64,000 nt of DNA from Rubrivirga sp. SAORIC476 (GCF_002283555.1 NZ_MVOI01000002.1:1-64000), one strand, 5' to 3'. Shown: positions 33,610 through 42,491, numbered from the stretch's first letter. A program made the numbers and translations. Notes: generated from the sequence alone by a model not told the origin.

Positions 33610-34112
33610 GGGACCAGCTCGGGTGCGGAGGCGAGGAGGGCGGCCCGGCAGCGGCGGCGGGCACGGTGGAGGTAAACCTTGAGTGTGTTGAGAGGCAGGT
33701 CGAGGGCGTCGGCGATCTCGGCGTAGGCCAGCCCCTCGATCTCGCGGAGCACGAGGATCGAGCGGTAGGGCTCATCGAGCGAGCCGACCGCACGGGCCAA
33801 CTCGACCCGGAGGTCGCCCGCCTCGGCCGCGTCGTCGGGGAGGAGGTCGGAGGCCTCGGGCTCGGCGATGGCCTCGGCCCGGCCGGGTGCGGGGCGCACC
33901 GAACGGCGCCGGAGGAGATCGAGCGCCGCGTTGCGGGCGACGCGGGCACACCACGCGCGGTGTCGCGACGCCTCCACGTTCGAGATGCCGCGCCACACCT
34001 TGACCAGCGCGTCCTGTGCCGCGTCCGCCGCATCGTCCGCCGTCCCGGTGACGCGGAGCGCGACTCGGTAGACGAGATCAGCGTGCTGGCGGACGAGGGC
34101 GTCGGGCGACAT
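33606..34112 (-). CDS. ECF-type RNA polymerase sigma factor
   Basis: 168 residues. Region 2 (~5-70) includes LVRQHADLVYRVALRVTGTADDAADAAQDALVKVWRGI, and region 4 (~110-160) the helix-turn-helix LDEPYRSILVLREIEGLAYAEIADALDLPLNTLKVYLHRARRR. There is no region 3, as in extracytoplasmic-function sigma factors. It is the first gene of a five-gene minus-strand operon with its zf-HC2 anti-sigma, two DUF4252 proteins and a B3/B4 protein. The regulon cannot be seen from the window. Confidence 0.95.
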   Translation of the reverse strand: MSPDALVRQHADLVYRVALRVTGTADDAADAAQDALVKVWRGISNVEASRHRAWCARVARNAALDLLRRRSVRPAPGRAEAIAEPEASDLLPDDAAEAGDLRVELARAVGSLDEPYRSILVLREIEGLAYAEIADALDLPLNTLKVYLHRARRRCRAALLASAPELVP

Positions 34113-34157
34113 GGAGGTGCGGGGTGCATGCGAACGACGCGGCCCCGAACCGGGGAG

Positions 34158-34622
34158 TTACACCCGACCGGTCGAGAAAACCGCATCGGCCTCCTCGGTG
34201 GCATCCGCGCGCCCCGGCCCAGCGTCGGTCACGGCGAGGTCGCGGACGTTTTTCTGGACGCAGATGGCTCCGAAGAGACCCAGCACAAACGACATCCCGT
34301 AGAACCCCTTCTCGCTCAGGGCCAACGAGTCGGCGTTGTAGAGGCCGACGACGAGGAGCGTGACGGCGGCGGCGAGCGCGACCCAGCTCATCCCGAGGTA
34401 GAGGGGGGTGACCGGCAGGCCCTCATCGCGGTCGCGGACCGTCTTGGAGAGCGACACCGTCGCGTAGAGGCTGAACAGGAGCACCGTCAGGTAGTAGCCC
34501 TGCTCGTTGAGCATCATCTTGGCGTTCGTCAGCCCGACCATGAACGCGATGGCGCCGGTCAGAAATGCGATCCAGGACGCGGCGACGAAGGGGACGGACG
34601 GGCGGAGGGTGGCGGGAGCCAT
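34158..34622 (-). CDS. YiaA/YiaB-family inner-membrane protein
   Basis: 154 residues with four hydrophobic helices in two pairs: ASWIAFLTGAIAFMVGLTNA with GYYLTVLLFSLYATVSLSKTVRDRDEG, then SWVALAAAVTLLVVGLYNA with GFYGMSFVLGLFGAICVQKNVRD. The repeated helix pair ending in K-x-V-R-D is the YiaA/B two-helix domain, found twice. Function is unknown in any species. A hairpin lies just upstream of the ATG. Confidence 0.9.
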   Translation of the reverse strand: MAPATLRPSVPFVAASWIAFLTGAIAFMVGLTNAKMMLNEQGYYLTVLLFSLYATVSLSKTVRDRDEGLPVTPLYLGMSWVALAAAVTLLVVGLYNADSLALSEKGFYGMSFVLGLFGAICVQKNVRDLAVTDAGPGRADATEEADAVFSTGRV

Positions 34623-34625
34623 GGC

Positions 34626-34651
34626 AGAACGGGGAGTGTGAGGCCCGTTCT
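34626..34651 (-). promoter_or_regulatory. Leader hairpin upstream of yiaA-type gene
   Basis: AGAACGGG (34626-34633) pairs perfectly with CCCGTTCT (34644-34651) around a 10-base loop, ending 3 bases before the ATG at 34622. It would fold over the ribosome-loading region, so it may control translation; it could equally be a leftover transcription-end hairpin for the upstream gene. Confidence 0.4.
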
Positions 34652-34726
34652 ACGGGGCGAGCGTGCTCCGCCGTGGTTCATCTGCACCATCTCGACCCGG
34701 CGCGTTTGCCCCAGGCTGCCCGCGTC

Positions 34727-35299
34727 TCAGAATCGAACCCGCGTGCCGACACGAGCCACTCCGCTGACGGTCCCCTCGACGCGGTCGTCCCAGAAGTAGG
34801 CGCGCAGGCCGCCGAAGACGCCGACGGGCGCCTCGAACGCGGTGCTCAACTCCGTCCCCACCGACAGCATGTTCACGATCGGCAGCGGGTCGGCGGATCC
34901 GATCGGACTTCCGCTCTGCACCGGGCCCGCGCTCGTCTGGCGCCACGCCGTCACCCAGAGGGAACTGACCACGTCGCCGCGCTGCTGCTCCACCCCCAGG
35001 CCGAGCGCGAAGCCGCCCACCACGGGCTCCCCGAACTCCGTCAGGCCGACGGTCCCCCCGAGGCGGAGCGACAGGGGGCCCAGGAAGGACGTCCGCACCG
35101 TAAGCGAAGCCTCGGCCTCGGCGGTGGTCCCGGCGCCCACGCCGAGGCGGACGTCCCGGCGCGTGACCACCTCGTCTGCGCGCACCTCCAGGACGTGGGG
35201 AATCCCGTGTGGCGAAGCTTCGGCGACCGGCTGGGCCGTCACCGGCACGGTGAGGATGAGGAGAGCCAGGCAAAGCCCAGAACGGGTCGGCAAGCGCAT
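34727..35299 (-). CDS. Small outer-membrane/secreted protein, unknown
   Basis: 190 residues from the ATG at 35297-35299. It has a signal peptide ending VTAQP, then short alternating strands rich in Gly, Thr and aromatic residues (ARADEVVTRRDVRLGVGAGTTAE-like and LRLGGTVGLTEFGEPVVGGFALGLGVEQQ), typical of a small barrel of eight to ten strands. It ends VSGVARVGTRVRF, with a terminal Phe as in barrels. No named family recognised. It has its own promoter-like and palindromic elements upstream. Confidence 0.7.
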   Translation of the reverse strand: MRLPTRSGLCLALLILTVPVTAQPVAEASPHGIPHVLEVRADEVVTRRDVRLGVGAGTTAEAEASLTVRTSFLGPLSLRLGGTVGLTEFGEPVVGGFALGLGVEQQRGDVVSSLWVTAWRQTSAGPVQSGSPIGSADPLPIVNMLSVGTELSTAFEAPVGVFGGLRAYFWDDRVEGTVSGVARVGTRVRF

Positions 35300-35312
35300 G
35301 CGGTGTCGGCGA

Positions 35313-35329
35313 CACGGCGTCACGCCGTG
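35313..35329. promoter_or_regulatory. Palindrome CACGGCGTCACGCCGTG
   Basis: Two 8-base arms around one central base, between a TACCTTGA promoter-like element and the ATG of the small outer-membrane protein gene. Position just downstream of the promoter suits a repressor site or an mRNA 5' hairpin. Confidence 0.4.
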
Positions 35330-35341
35330 CTGTGTGTGGCG

Positions 35342-35349
35342 TCAAGGTA
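35342..35349 (-). promoter_or_regulatory. Candidate -7 element, TACCTTGA
   Basis: The minus strand reads TACCTTGA 42 bases before the ATG at 35299. It lies within 15 bases after the pyrF stop, so the small outer-membrane protein gene can have its own promoter. Confidence 0.4.
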
Positions 35350-35356
35350 GACGACG

Positions 35357-36184
35357 CTACGCGCCGCGCAGCTCGTCCCGGAGGCGGTGGGCCGCCTCGG
35401 CCGCGGCTCCGGCGAAGTCCGCGCCGGAGCTAGCGTAGAGGATCGACCGACTGGCGTTGATCAGGATCGGCCCGTCCGCATTGGCGGCCAGCACGTCCGC
35501 GGCCGACCCTCCCTGGGCGCCGATGCCCGGCACGAGAAAGGGCACTTCAGGATGGCGCTCCCGGAGGTCGGCCAGCAGCTCCGGACGCGTGGCGCCGACC
35601 ACGAAGCCGGCTTCGCCAGCGAGGGGCACCGCCGTGTCGGCCGCCAACCGGGCGACGTGTCGGTACAGCGGCTCCTCGTCTACCGACAGGTGCTGGAGAT
35701 CGGCCGCACCGGGGTTGGAGGTCGCCACGAGGACGAAGGCACAGCGGCCAGCGTGCGCGAGAAAGGGCGCTAGGCTGTCGGCTCCCATGTAGGGAGCCAC
35801 CGTGGCCGCGTCGGCCCCGAGGCGGTCGTACTGGGTGCTGGCGTACCGCTGGCCCGTGTTGCCGATGTCGCCCCGCTTGCCGTCCAGCACCAGCAGGCGG
35901 CCCGTGGCGCGGACGGCGTCGCAGACCGTGGCGAGCACATCGGCGCCGTCCGGTCCTAGGGCCTCGAAGAAGGCGAGGTTGGGCTTGTAGGCCGCAGCGA
36001 GGGATCTCGTCGATTCCGTTATTGCAAGACAAAAGGCCGTCAGCCGCTCCGCCTCGGTCCCCAAGAGGGAGGGGGGAAGTCGGTCCAGGTCGGGGTCGAG
36101 GCCGACGCAGACGGGCGCACCGGTGTCGGCGACCGCGTTCTGGAGGCGAACGGAGAACGGAGTCGCAGCGTTGGAGTCAGACAT
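35357..36184 (-). CDS. pyrF: Orotidine 5'-phosphate decarboxylase, type 2
   Basis: 275 residues from the ATG at 36182-36184, right for the type 2 family. It makes UMP from OMP, the last step of pyrimidine synthesis. The active-site motif is LVLDGKRGDIGNTGQRYA, with Lys and Asp in D-x-K-x-x-D. CVGLDPDLDRLP near the start and ATSNPGAADLQ are typical of the type 2 group. Immediately upstream, TTTGCGGC precedes the ATG, which may be another leaderless start. The coding region contains copy 2 of the AT-rich word on the opposite strand. Confidence 0.95.
   Translation of the reverse strand: MSDSNAATPFSVRLQNAVADTGAPVCVGLDPDLDRLPPSLLGTEAERLTAFCLAITESTRSLAAAYKPNLAFFEALGPDGADVLATVCDAVRATGRLLVLDGKRGDIGNTGQRYASTQYDRLGADAATVAPYMGADSLAPFLAHAGRCAFVLVATSNPGAADLQHLSVDEEPLYRHVARLAADTAVPLAGEAGFVVGATRPELLADLRERHPEVPFLVPGIGAQGGSAADVLAANADGPILINASRSILYASSGADFAGAAAEAAHRLRDELRGA
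36016..36028 (+). repeat. AT-rich motif copy 2, CCGTTATTGCAAG
   Basis: The exact 12-base core on the plus strand, antisense to pyrF. In pyrF it encodes Leu-Ala-Ile-Thr-Glu with GCA and ATA codons, which are rare here. Confidence 0.6.
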
Positions 36185-36347
36185 GCCGCAAACTCGCCTC
36201 TCCTTCGCACGGCCCGCAAGCGGTCTCATCGAGGCGAAGCCTACATTCCGGACCAGAAAAGCGCTTCCGGTCGGAGGTGTCCGATCGCATCCGTTTTAAT
36301 CCGTCGCCGACACGATCGGCTCTCCGTCCCACCGCTCCCCCTCTCCC

Positions 36348-38405
36348 ATGTCCGTACTCTCGAAAATGAAGGGCGTCTCCGCCCGCGACCAGCAGATGAT
36401 CCAGGAAGCCGAGACGATGCTCGGCCCGGAGCCCGAGGAGATGGGCTTCATCAAGAACCTCTTCTGGGGACGCATCCGCGAGGAACTGGTGTTTCCCTAT
36501 CCGGAGACCTCCCCCGAGGAGACGGCCAAGACCGACGCGCTGCTCGCTGAACTCGAGGACTACCTCGACAATGAGCATCCCCGCGTCATGATCGACCAGG
36601 AGCAGGTGATCCCGGAGTGGGTCGTCCAGCGGCTGTTCGACATGGGCGTGATGGGTATGACGGTCCCCGAGGCGTTCGGGGGCCTCGGCCTCAGCGTCGC
36701 GAGCTACAACCGAGTGCTGGAGGCCATCGGCCGCCGCTGCGGATCGACCGCCGTGATGGTGTCCGCCCACCAGTCGATCGGCTGCAAGGCGCTGATGCTG
36801 TTCGGCACCGACGACCAGAAAGACCGCTTCCTGCCAATGGTCGCCCGCGAGAAGCTGTCGGGCTTCTGCCTGAGCGAGCCCCAGGTGGGCTCCGATGCGG
36901 CTGGACAGGAGACGCACTGCGAGTGGAACGAGGAGGAGCAGGTCTACATTCTCAACGGTGAGAAGAAGTGGATCACCTCGGGTGCGATCTCGGGCCTCCT
37001 CACCGTGATGGCCAACCAGCAGGTCACCGATCCCAAGACGGGCCGCGTCAAGAAGGGCGTCTCGGCGCTCATCGTGACGCCGGAGATGGAGGGCGTCAGC
37101 TTCTTCCAGAAGAACCGCTCCAAGGCGGGCATCCGCGGGACGTGGCAGGCGCGCATCCGCTTCGAGAACGTCCGCGTGCCGAAGGAGAACCTGCTGCACC
37201 GCGAGGGGCAGGGCCTGAAGGTGGCGCTTACGTGTCTCAACTACGGCCGTTGCACGCTCTCGGCGGGCGTCACCGGCGCCGCCAAGGAGGCCGCCGAGCA
37301 GTCGACGAAGTGGGTCCAGACGCGCTACCAGTTCCAGCGTCCCCTGGCCGACTTCGAACTCGTGCAAAAGCGTGTCGCCGAGATGCACGCGTTCTGCTTC
37401 GCGATGGACGCGATGCTCTACGCCGTCTGCGGGATGCTCGACCGGCACGACCGCGACATCATGGTCGAGACGGCGGCCTGCAAGTACTTCTGCTCCGAGG
37501 AGGGCTGGAACGTCATCGACTCGGCCATGCAGATCATGGGTGGCGAGGGCTACGTGACCGAGAACGAGTTCGAGCGCCTCTGGCGCGACAACCGCATCCA
37601 CCGCATCGTGGAGGGCTCGAACGAGGTCATGCAGTCGTTCATCTTCGCCTACGGAGGGAAGCAGCTCGCCGAGTACATGCTGGGCGTCCTCAACACGGTC
37701 CAGTGGAGCGATGACGAGACGGTCCAGGAGAACGTGTCGCGCATCCTCTCCGGCGCCTTCAAGCCCCAGACGATCAAGGCGGGCACGCCGTTGGCGAAGG
37801 AGATCTTCCTCGGCCTCAAGGTGCCCAAGCCTGAGGTGACGCGCGTACACCCGTCGCTGCGGTCGTTCGCCGAGCGCCTCGCAGGCCATGCCCAGACGCA
37901 CACGCGCGTCTTCAAGCTGGCCTCGAAGCGGCTGGAGGAGAAGATCGTGACCGCCCAGGTGATGCAAGCCCGCCTGGCCGACAACGCGGTCCTCATGTTC
38001 GCGTGGTCGTGCGTCCTCTCGAAGCTCGACCAGCAACTCGCCCAGGGCGCCGACGGGCCGAAGTGGGAGCGGGACAAGCTCGCCGGGCTCCACTTCATGC
38101 ACCTCGCCCACGAGCGCATCGAGGCCAACGTGGCCGGGCTGACGACCAACTCGGACGACTCGATGCGGCGTGCTGCCGCGGCGGCGCTCGACTGGGTCGA
38201 CACCCTGCCCAACGCGGAGTACTACATCCACGAGTCGTCCCCCTCCGCGAAGGGCACGGGCCATCCCGTCCAGGAGGAGTTCATCAAGCAGTTCCCCGAG
38301 GAGGGCGCTCCCTTCGTGCCGCGCCCCGACGGGTTCTCGGACGCCTACACCGGCGGCGACGGCGCCGTCGCGGAGGCGCAGGCCCCGGAGGCCGAGAACG
38401 CCTAG
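36348..38405 (+). CDS. Acyl-CoA dehydrogenase, long form
   Basis: 685 residues. The N-terminal and middle domains show LFDMGVMGMTVPEAFGGLGLS, FCLSEPQVGSDAAGQETHC and LNGEKKWITSGA; the FAD/C-terminal domain has the catalytic Glu in HRIVEGSNEVMQ. It oxidises acyl-CoA to enoyl-CoA in the cytoplasm with FAD. The extra ~190-residue C-terminal helical region (KVPKPEVTRVHPSLRSFAERLAG ...) is like the mitochondrial VLCAD/ACAD9 type rather than short-chain enzymes (~380). It has a strong terminator after it. Confidence 0.93.
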   Translation: MSVLSKMKGVSARDQQMIQEAETMLGPEPEEMGFIKNLFWGRIREELVFPYPETSPEETAKTDALLAELEDYLDNEHPRVMIDQEQVIPEWVVQRLFDMGVMGMTVPEAFGGLGLSVASYNRVLEAIGRRCGSTAVMVSAHQSIGCKALMLFGTDDQKDRFLPMVAREKLSGFCLSEPQVGSDAAGQETHCEWNEEEQVYILNGEKKWITSGAISGLLTVMANQQVTDPKTGRVKKGVSALIVTPEMEGVSFFQKNRSKAGIRGTWQARIRFENVRVPKENLLHREGQGLKVALTCLNYGRCTLSAGVTGAAKEAAEQSTKWVQTRYQFQRPLADFELVQKRVAEMHAFCFAMDAMLYAVCGMLDRHDRDIMVETAACKYFCSEEGWNVIDSAMQIMGGEGYVTENEFERLWRDNRIHRIVEGSNEVMQSFIFAYGGKQLAEYMLGVLNTVQWSDDETVQENVSRILSGAFKPQTIKAGTPLAKEIFLGLKVPKPEVTRVHPSLRSFAERLAGHAQTHTRVFKLASKRLEEKIVTAQVMQARLADNAVLMFAWSCVLSKLDQQLAQGADGPKWERDKLAGLHFMHLAHERIEANVAGLTTNSDDSMRRAAAAALDWVDTLPNAEYYIHESSPSAKGTGHPVQEEFIKQFPEEGAPFVPRPDGFSDAYTGGDGAVAEAQAPEAENA

Positions 38406-38428
38406 TCCTGCTCCCCTCCGTCTCTCCG

Positions 38429-38469
38429 CCCCGCCCGCCTCGACGCCGAGGCGGGCGGGGTCGTTTTTT
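38429..38469 (+). terminator. Strong intrinsic terminator
   Basis: CCCCGCCCGCCTCG (38429-38442) pairs fully with CGAGGCGGGCGGGG (38447-38460) around a 4-base loop, then TCGTTTTTT. The 14-base GC stem and T tract make it the clearest terminator in the window, ending the acyl-CoA dehydrogenase mRNA. Confidence 0.9.
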
Positions 38470-38519
38470 GACGCGAGCGGATGCCGACCTTCCAGCATCC
38501 CCGCCGCACGCCTGACCCC

Positions 38520-39980
38520 ATGCGCATCCTCCTCTTCCTGCTCCTCGCCCTCCCGGCCGTCGCCCAGCCCACGCTGGGCGAAACCGCGTTCTCCAACTCG
38601 GGCGCCGAGGACGCCCAGGAGCCGTTCCTCCGCGGCCTCCTGCTGCTCCACTCGTTCGAGTACGACGACGCCCGCGACGCCTTTCGCGAGGCACAGGCCA
38701 TCGACCCGGCGTTCGTCATGGCTTACTGGGGCGAGGCGATGACCCACAACCATCCGGTCTGGATGCGGCAGGACCGCGACGCGGCGCGGGAGCCCCTCGC
38801 CCGGCTCGACGCCCAGACCGGCGTGGAAATGACGCCACGCGAGCGGATGTACCTCAACACGCTCGGCGTCCTCTTCGGCGACGGGGCCAAAGAGTCTCGT
38901 GACGACGCCTACGCCGTCGCCATGGAGCACCTCGCCCGCGAGTACCACGACGACCTCGACGCTCGCGCCTTCTACGCGCTGGCGATCCTCGGCACAGCCC
39001 ACGAGGGCCGCGACTTCGCGACCTACATGCGCGCTGCGGCCGTCGCCGAGGAGGTGTTCGACGAGAACCCCCGGCACCCCGGTGCGGCACACTACCTCAT
39101 CCACGCCTACGACGACCCGGTCCACGCGCCGCTGGGGCTGCGTCCGGCCCGGGTGTACGACCAGATCGCACCCGCCGCGAGCCACGCGCTCCACATGCCG
39201 AGCCACATCTACATGGCCCTCGGCCTGTTCGAGGACGTGGCCGCGATGAACCGCCGCAGCTACGAGGCCGCTAAAGCGAACTCCGACCGGCGGGGCGAAC
39301 CGCTCAACGGCCATGGCTGGCACGCGCTCTGGTGGTGGCATTACGCGGCCGACCAACTCGAAGCCCACGCGCTGACCGACAGCCTCTATGCTCTCGCCGA
39401 GGCGCACCACGCCGCATCTCCCGACGGCACGTCGCTGTCCCACATCGTCCGCATCCGAGCCGTGCAGGGGGCCGCGGAGGTCGACCCGGTGCTGAGCCAC
39501 GACCCGCCCGTGTCGGCGAGCCTGAACACGCGTGCCGTGGACGCCCTCGCGCGTGGCGAGCGGCTGGCGGACCTCGGCCGGATGGATGAGGCCCGCGCCG
39601 TCCTCGACGACCTCCGCGCGGCTGTGGACGGGGCCGACGATCCCGGCTGGCAGGCCCGCGCGTCCGTCCTGCAACTGGACGCCTTCCTGACGCTCCTCGA
39701 TGGGGACCCCGAGCGGGCGATTGCACTCGTCCGCGAGGCCGCAGCCCTGGAGAGCGCCGCACCGCTCATGTTCGGCCCGCCGACACCGACGGTGCCCGCG
39801 AACGAGTTCCTCGGGTTGTTGCTCTTCGAGTACGGCGATCCCGTCGAAGCCGAGGCCGCCTACCGTGCTTCGCTCGATCGCGCACCGAACCGCCGACAGT
39901 CGGTCTACGGCCTGCAGCGCATCCAGCGTGAGATGGACCGTCGGCAGGCCGAGGACGAGGCCGACCGAGAGGGGGAGTAG
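38520..39980 (+). CDS. Secreted TPR-repeat protein
   Basis: 486 residues from the ATG at 38520 with a signal peptide ending AVAQP. The body is built of TPR-like helices (LHSFEYDDARDAFREAQAIDPAFVMAYWGEAM, ALGLFEDVAAMNRRSYEAAKANSD, FEYGDPVEAEAAYRASLDRAPNRRQSVYGLQRI). The motif HYLIHAYDDPVHAPLGLRPARVYDQIAPAASHALHMPSHIYMALG with clustered His/Met is conserved in a family of exported bacterial TPR proteins of unknown activity. It stands between two separate operons after the terminator. Role is unknown; export is likely. Confidence 0.85.
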   Translation: MRILLFLLLALPAVAQPTLGETAFSNSGAEDAQEPFLRGLLLLHSFEYDDARDAFREAQAIDPAFVMAYWGEAMTHNHPVWMRQDRDAAREPLARLDAQTGVEMTPRERMYLNTLGVLFGDGAKESRDDAYAVAMEHLAREYHDDLDARAFYALAILGTAHEGRDFATYMRAAAVAEEVFDENPRHPGAAHYLIHAYDDPVHAPLGLRPARVYDQIAPAASHALHMPSHIYMALGLFEDVAAMNRRSYEAAKANSDRRGEPLNGHGWHALWWWHYAADQLEAHALTDSLYALAEAHHAASPDGTSLSHIVRIRAVQGAAEVDPVLSHDPPVSASLNTRAVDALARGERLADLGRMDEARAVLDDLRAAVDGADDPGWQARASVLQLDAFLTLLDGDPERAIALVREAAALESAAPLMFGPPTPTVPANEFLGLLLFEYGDPVEAEAAYRASLDRAPNRRQSVYGLQRIQREMDRRQAEDEADREGE

Positions 39981-40040
39981 ACGCGTCGAATCGCAGGTGG
40001 CGGGGGAACCGTCCCAGTCGCCGGGGATACGGCTCGCCTT

Positions 40041-41294
40041 ATGACTGAACTCCTTCTGACCCCGTCGATCGACCGCACCGTCCTCCCGTCCGGCGTCCGG
40101 GTTTTGACCGAAACGATCCCCTCCGTAGGCTCGGTCGCCGTCGGCGCCTGGGTGGACGCGGGCAGCCGCGACGAGGCCGAGCCGGAGGGCGGCATCACGC
40201 ACTTCATCGAGCACATGGTGTTCAAGGGCACCCGGCGGCGGCGGGGCTACCTGATCAACCAGCGAATGGAGTCGGTCGGCGGGTACATCAACGCCTTCAC
40301 GTCGAAGGAGCACACCTGCTTCTACGCCCGCGGGCTGAGCGAGCATCTCGGCCGGGCGATGGAGACGGTCCTCGACCTCGTCACCCAGCCGACGCTGCCG
40401 CCCAAGGAGATCGAGAAGGAGAAGGATGTCGTCGTGGAGGAGATCAAGATGTACGAGGACGCGCCCGAGGACCACGTCTTCGATCACTACGAGGCACTGC
40501 TTTATCCCGACCACCCGCTCGGCCGACCTGTGATCGGGACCCCCGAGTCGGTTCGCTCCTTTACGCAGGACGACCTGGCGCGGTACATCGGCCAGCACTA
40601 CGTCCCCGACCGTCTGGTGGTGGCCGTGGCGGGCAACGTGCGCCACGCCGACGTCGTCCGCCACGTGGAGCGGTTGCTGGAGGAGTTCGACCGGGCGCCC
40701 AACCCGGCCACTCGCGCCCCGTCCACGTCCTACACGCCGTCCGATCTCGTCATCGAGCGGCCCATCCAGCAGGCCCACCTGGTGCTCGGGACGCGCGCGT
40801 TCGGAGCCCGGGATGAGCGACGGACGACGCTGTCCGTGCTCAACACCATCCTCGGCGGGGGAATGTCTAGCCGCCTGAATCAGAACATCCGCGAGAAGTA
40901 CGGCTGGTGCTACTCGGTCTACTCGTTCGTCAACGTACAGACCGACTCGGGCGACCTCGGCGTCTACATCGGCACCGACGCCAGCCGGATCGAGCGGTCG
41001 CGGACGCTGATCGAGCGTGAGATGACCAAGCTGGCCGAGACCGCGGTGAGCGAACGGATGCTGACCCGCGCCAAGCACCAGCTCAAGGGATCAATCGTGC
41101 TGGGTCTGGAGAGCACCTCCAATCGGATGCAGCGCCTGGGACGCGTGGAGCTGGTCTACGGTCGGACGGTGGGGTTGGACGAGGTGGTGGGCGAGATCGA
41201 CGCGGTCACAGCGGAGGGCGTCCGCGAACTCGCCGCCGAGCTGTTCGCGCCCGGCCAACTGAGCACGGCCGTGATTCTGCCGGAGGATCGGTAA
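40041..41294 (+). CDS. M16-family zinc metalloprotease
   Basis: 417 residues with the full inverted zinc motif H-F-I-E-H (GGITHFIEHMVFKGT) and a third ligand Glu about 76 residues on (DVVVEEIKMYED), so it should be active. The C-terminal half has MSSRLNQNIREKYGWCYSVYSF, the substrate-binding Arg/Tyr block of mitochondrial-processing-peptidase relatives. It has no signal peptide, so it is probably cytoplasmic. It contrasts with the degenerate M16-like lipoprotein at 6.5 kb. Confidence 0.93.
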   Translation: MTELLLTPSIDRTVLPSGVRVLTETIPSVGSVAVGAWVDAGSRDEAEPEGGITHFIEHMVFKGTRRRRGYLINQRMESVGGYINAFTSKEHTCFYARGLSEHLGRAMETVLDLVTQPTLPPKEIEKEKDVVVEEIKMYEDAPEDHVFDHYEALLYPDHPLGRPVIGTPESVRSFTQDDLARYIGQHYVPDRLVVAVAGNVRHADVVRHVERLLEEFDRAPNPATRAPSTSYTPSDLVIERPIQQAHLVLGTRAFGARDERRTTLSVLNTILGGGMSSRLNQNIREKYGWCYSVYSFVNVQTDSGDLGVYIGTDASRIERSRTLIEREMTKLAETAVSERMLTRAKHQLKGSIVLGLESTSNRMQRLGRVELVYGRTVGLDEVVGEIDAVTAEGVRELAAELFAPGQLSTAVILPEDR

Positions 41295-41405
41295 GCCCAC
41301 CGAGGGTGCGGCAGGTGACGGGTCTGGATGCGATCTTGCCCCAGATCCGCAGGGCCTCCTGCAGTCGCTGCTCCTTCCTGACCTTCGATTCCCCGTCGCA
41401 CCGCC

Positions 41406-42368
41406 ATGCCGTTCCGTTTTTCTGATCGCCCCGTCCTCGTCACCGGCGGTGCGGGTTTCATCGGATCCCACCTCGCCGAGCGCCTGGTGGCCGAAGGATG
41501 CGAGGTCCACGTCATGGACGACCTGTCGGGCGGCGTCCGCTCGAACGTGCCCGAAGGCGCGGTCTTCCACGAGCTCGACATCCGCTCCAGGGAAGCGGCG
41601 GCGCTGTTCGGCGAGCACAACTTCGCCGCGCTCTGCCACCTCGCGGCCCAGATGGACGTGCGCCGCTCGGTCGCCGATCCCAAGTTCGACGCCGAGGTGA
41701 ACGTGCTCGGCTTCCTCAACCTGCTCGAAGCCGGCCGCCAGACGGGCCTGGAAAAGGTGGCGTTCGCCTCCACCGGCGGCGCGATCTATGGCGAGCCTGA
41801 CCCGTCGGTCAACGACGGAGGCCCTCAGCCCGAGAGCCACCCGACGCTGCCGATGTCGCCGTACGGCATCACGAAGCTAGTCAGCGAGCACTACCTGCGG
41901 TTCTACGGGCAGACGTACGGCATCGAGTCGGCCGCGCTGCGGTTCGGCAACGTGTACGGCCCGCGGCAGAACCCGCACGGCGAGGCCGGGGTCGTGGCCA
42001 TCTTCGCCCAGCGGCTGCTGCGCGGCGAGCCCATCACCATCAACGGCCCCGGTACCCAGACGCGCGACTACGTGTTCGTGAAGGATGTCGTGGCGGCGTT
42101 CATGGCCGCGCTCGAGAAGGAGGCCACGGACATCTACAACGTCGGCACGGGCGTCGAGACCGACGTGAATCAGCTCTTTCACCACATCAACCGCCTCACC
42201 GAGGCGGGCGCGGACGAGATCCACGGGCCGGCGAAGGCGGGCGAGCAGCAGCGTAGCGTGCTCGACATCTCGCACACGTCGGACGCGCTGGGCTGGATGC
42301 CCGCCGTCGATGTGGCGACGGGCCTCGAGAAGACGGTGGCCTGGTTCAAGGAGCAGGAGCGCGCGTAG
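41406..42368 (+). CDS. NAD-dependent nucleotide-sugar epimerase (GalE-like)
   Basis: 320 residues of the extended SDR type. VLVTGGAGFIGSHLAERLV binds NAD, YGITK holds the catalytic Tyr and Lys, with the Ser/Thr in FASTGGAIYGEPD, and VYGPRQNPHGEAGVVAIF is typical of UDP-glucose 4-epimerases and relatives. It would interconvert UDP-sugars for surface glycans. It ends 141 bases before scpA and does not appear to be part of that operon. Substrate unclear. Confidence 0.9.
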   Translation: MPFRFSDRPVLVTGGAGFIGSHLAERLVAEGCEVHVMDDLSGGVRSNVPEGAVFHELDIRSREAAALFGEHNFAALCHLAAQMDVRRSVADPKFDAEVNVLGFLNLLEAGRQTGLEKVAFASTGGAIYGEPDPSVNDGGPQPESHPTLPMSPYGITKLVSEHYLRFYGQTYGIESAALRFGNVYGPRQNPHGEAGVVAIFAQRLLRGEPITINGPGTQTRDYVFVKDVVAAFMAALEKEATDIYNVGTGVETDVNQLFHHINRLTEAGADEIHGPAKAGEQQRSVLDISHTSDALGWMPAVDVATGLEKTVAWFKEQERA

Positions 42369-42483
42369 CGGCGCCCGTGAGAGCCCGAGAGGGGGGAGGA
42401 GCCGGTTCGCCTCGGGGAGCCGGTGGATGGGGAGCGCACTGCGCTTTCCGCTTCCCTCCTCACCCCTGGCCCTCCCGTCGCTG

Positions 42484-42491
42484 TAGCTTCC
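42484..42491 (+). promoter_or_regulatory. Candidate -7 element, TAGCTTCC, before scpA
   Basis: TAGCTTCC lies 18 bases before the ATG of scpA at 42510, in a 141-base gap after the epimerase gene. It matches TANNTTNG except for the last base. Confidence 0.45.

Noticed and set aside
36177-41078. A 1633-codon open frame on the minus strand
   Set aside because: It lies antisense to three well-supported plus-strand genes (acyl-CoA dehydrogenase, TPR, M16) and has no domain. Long antisense frames are expected from strong GC codon bias.
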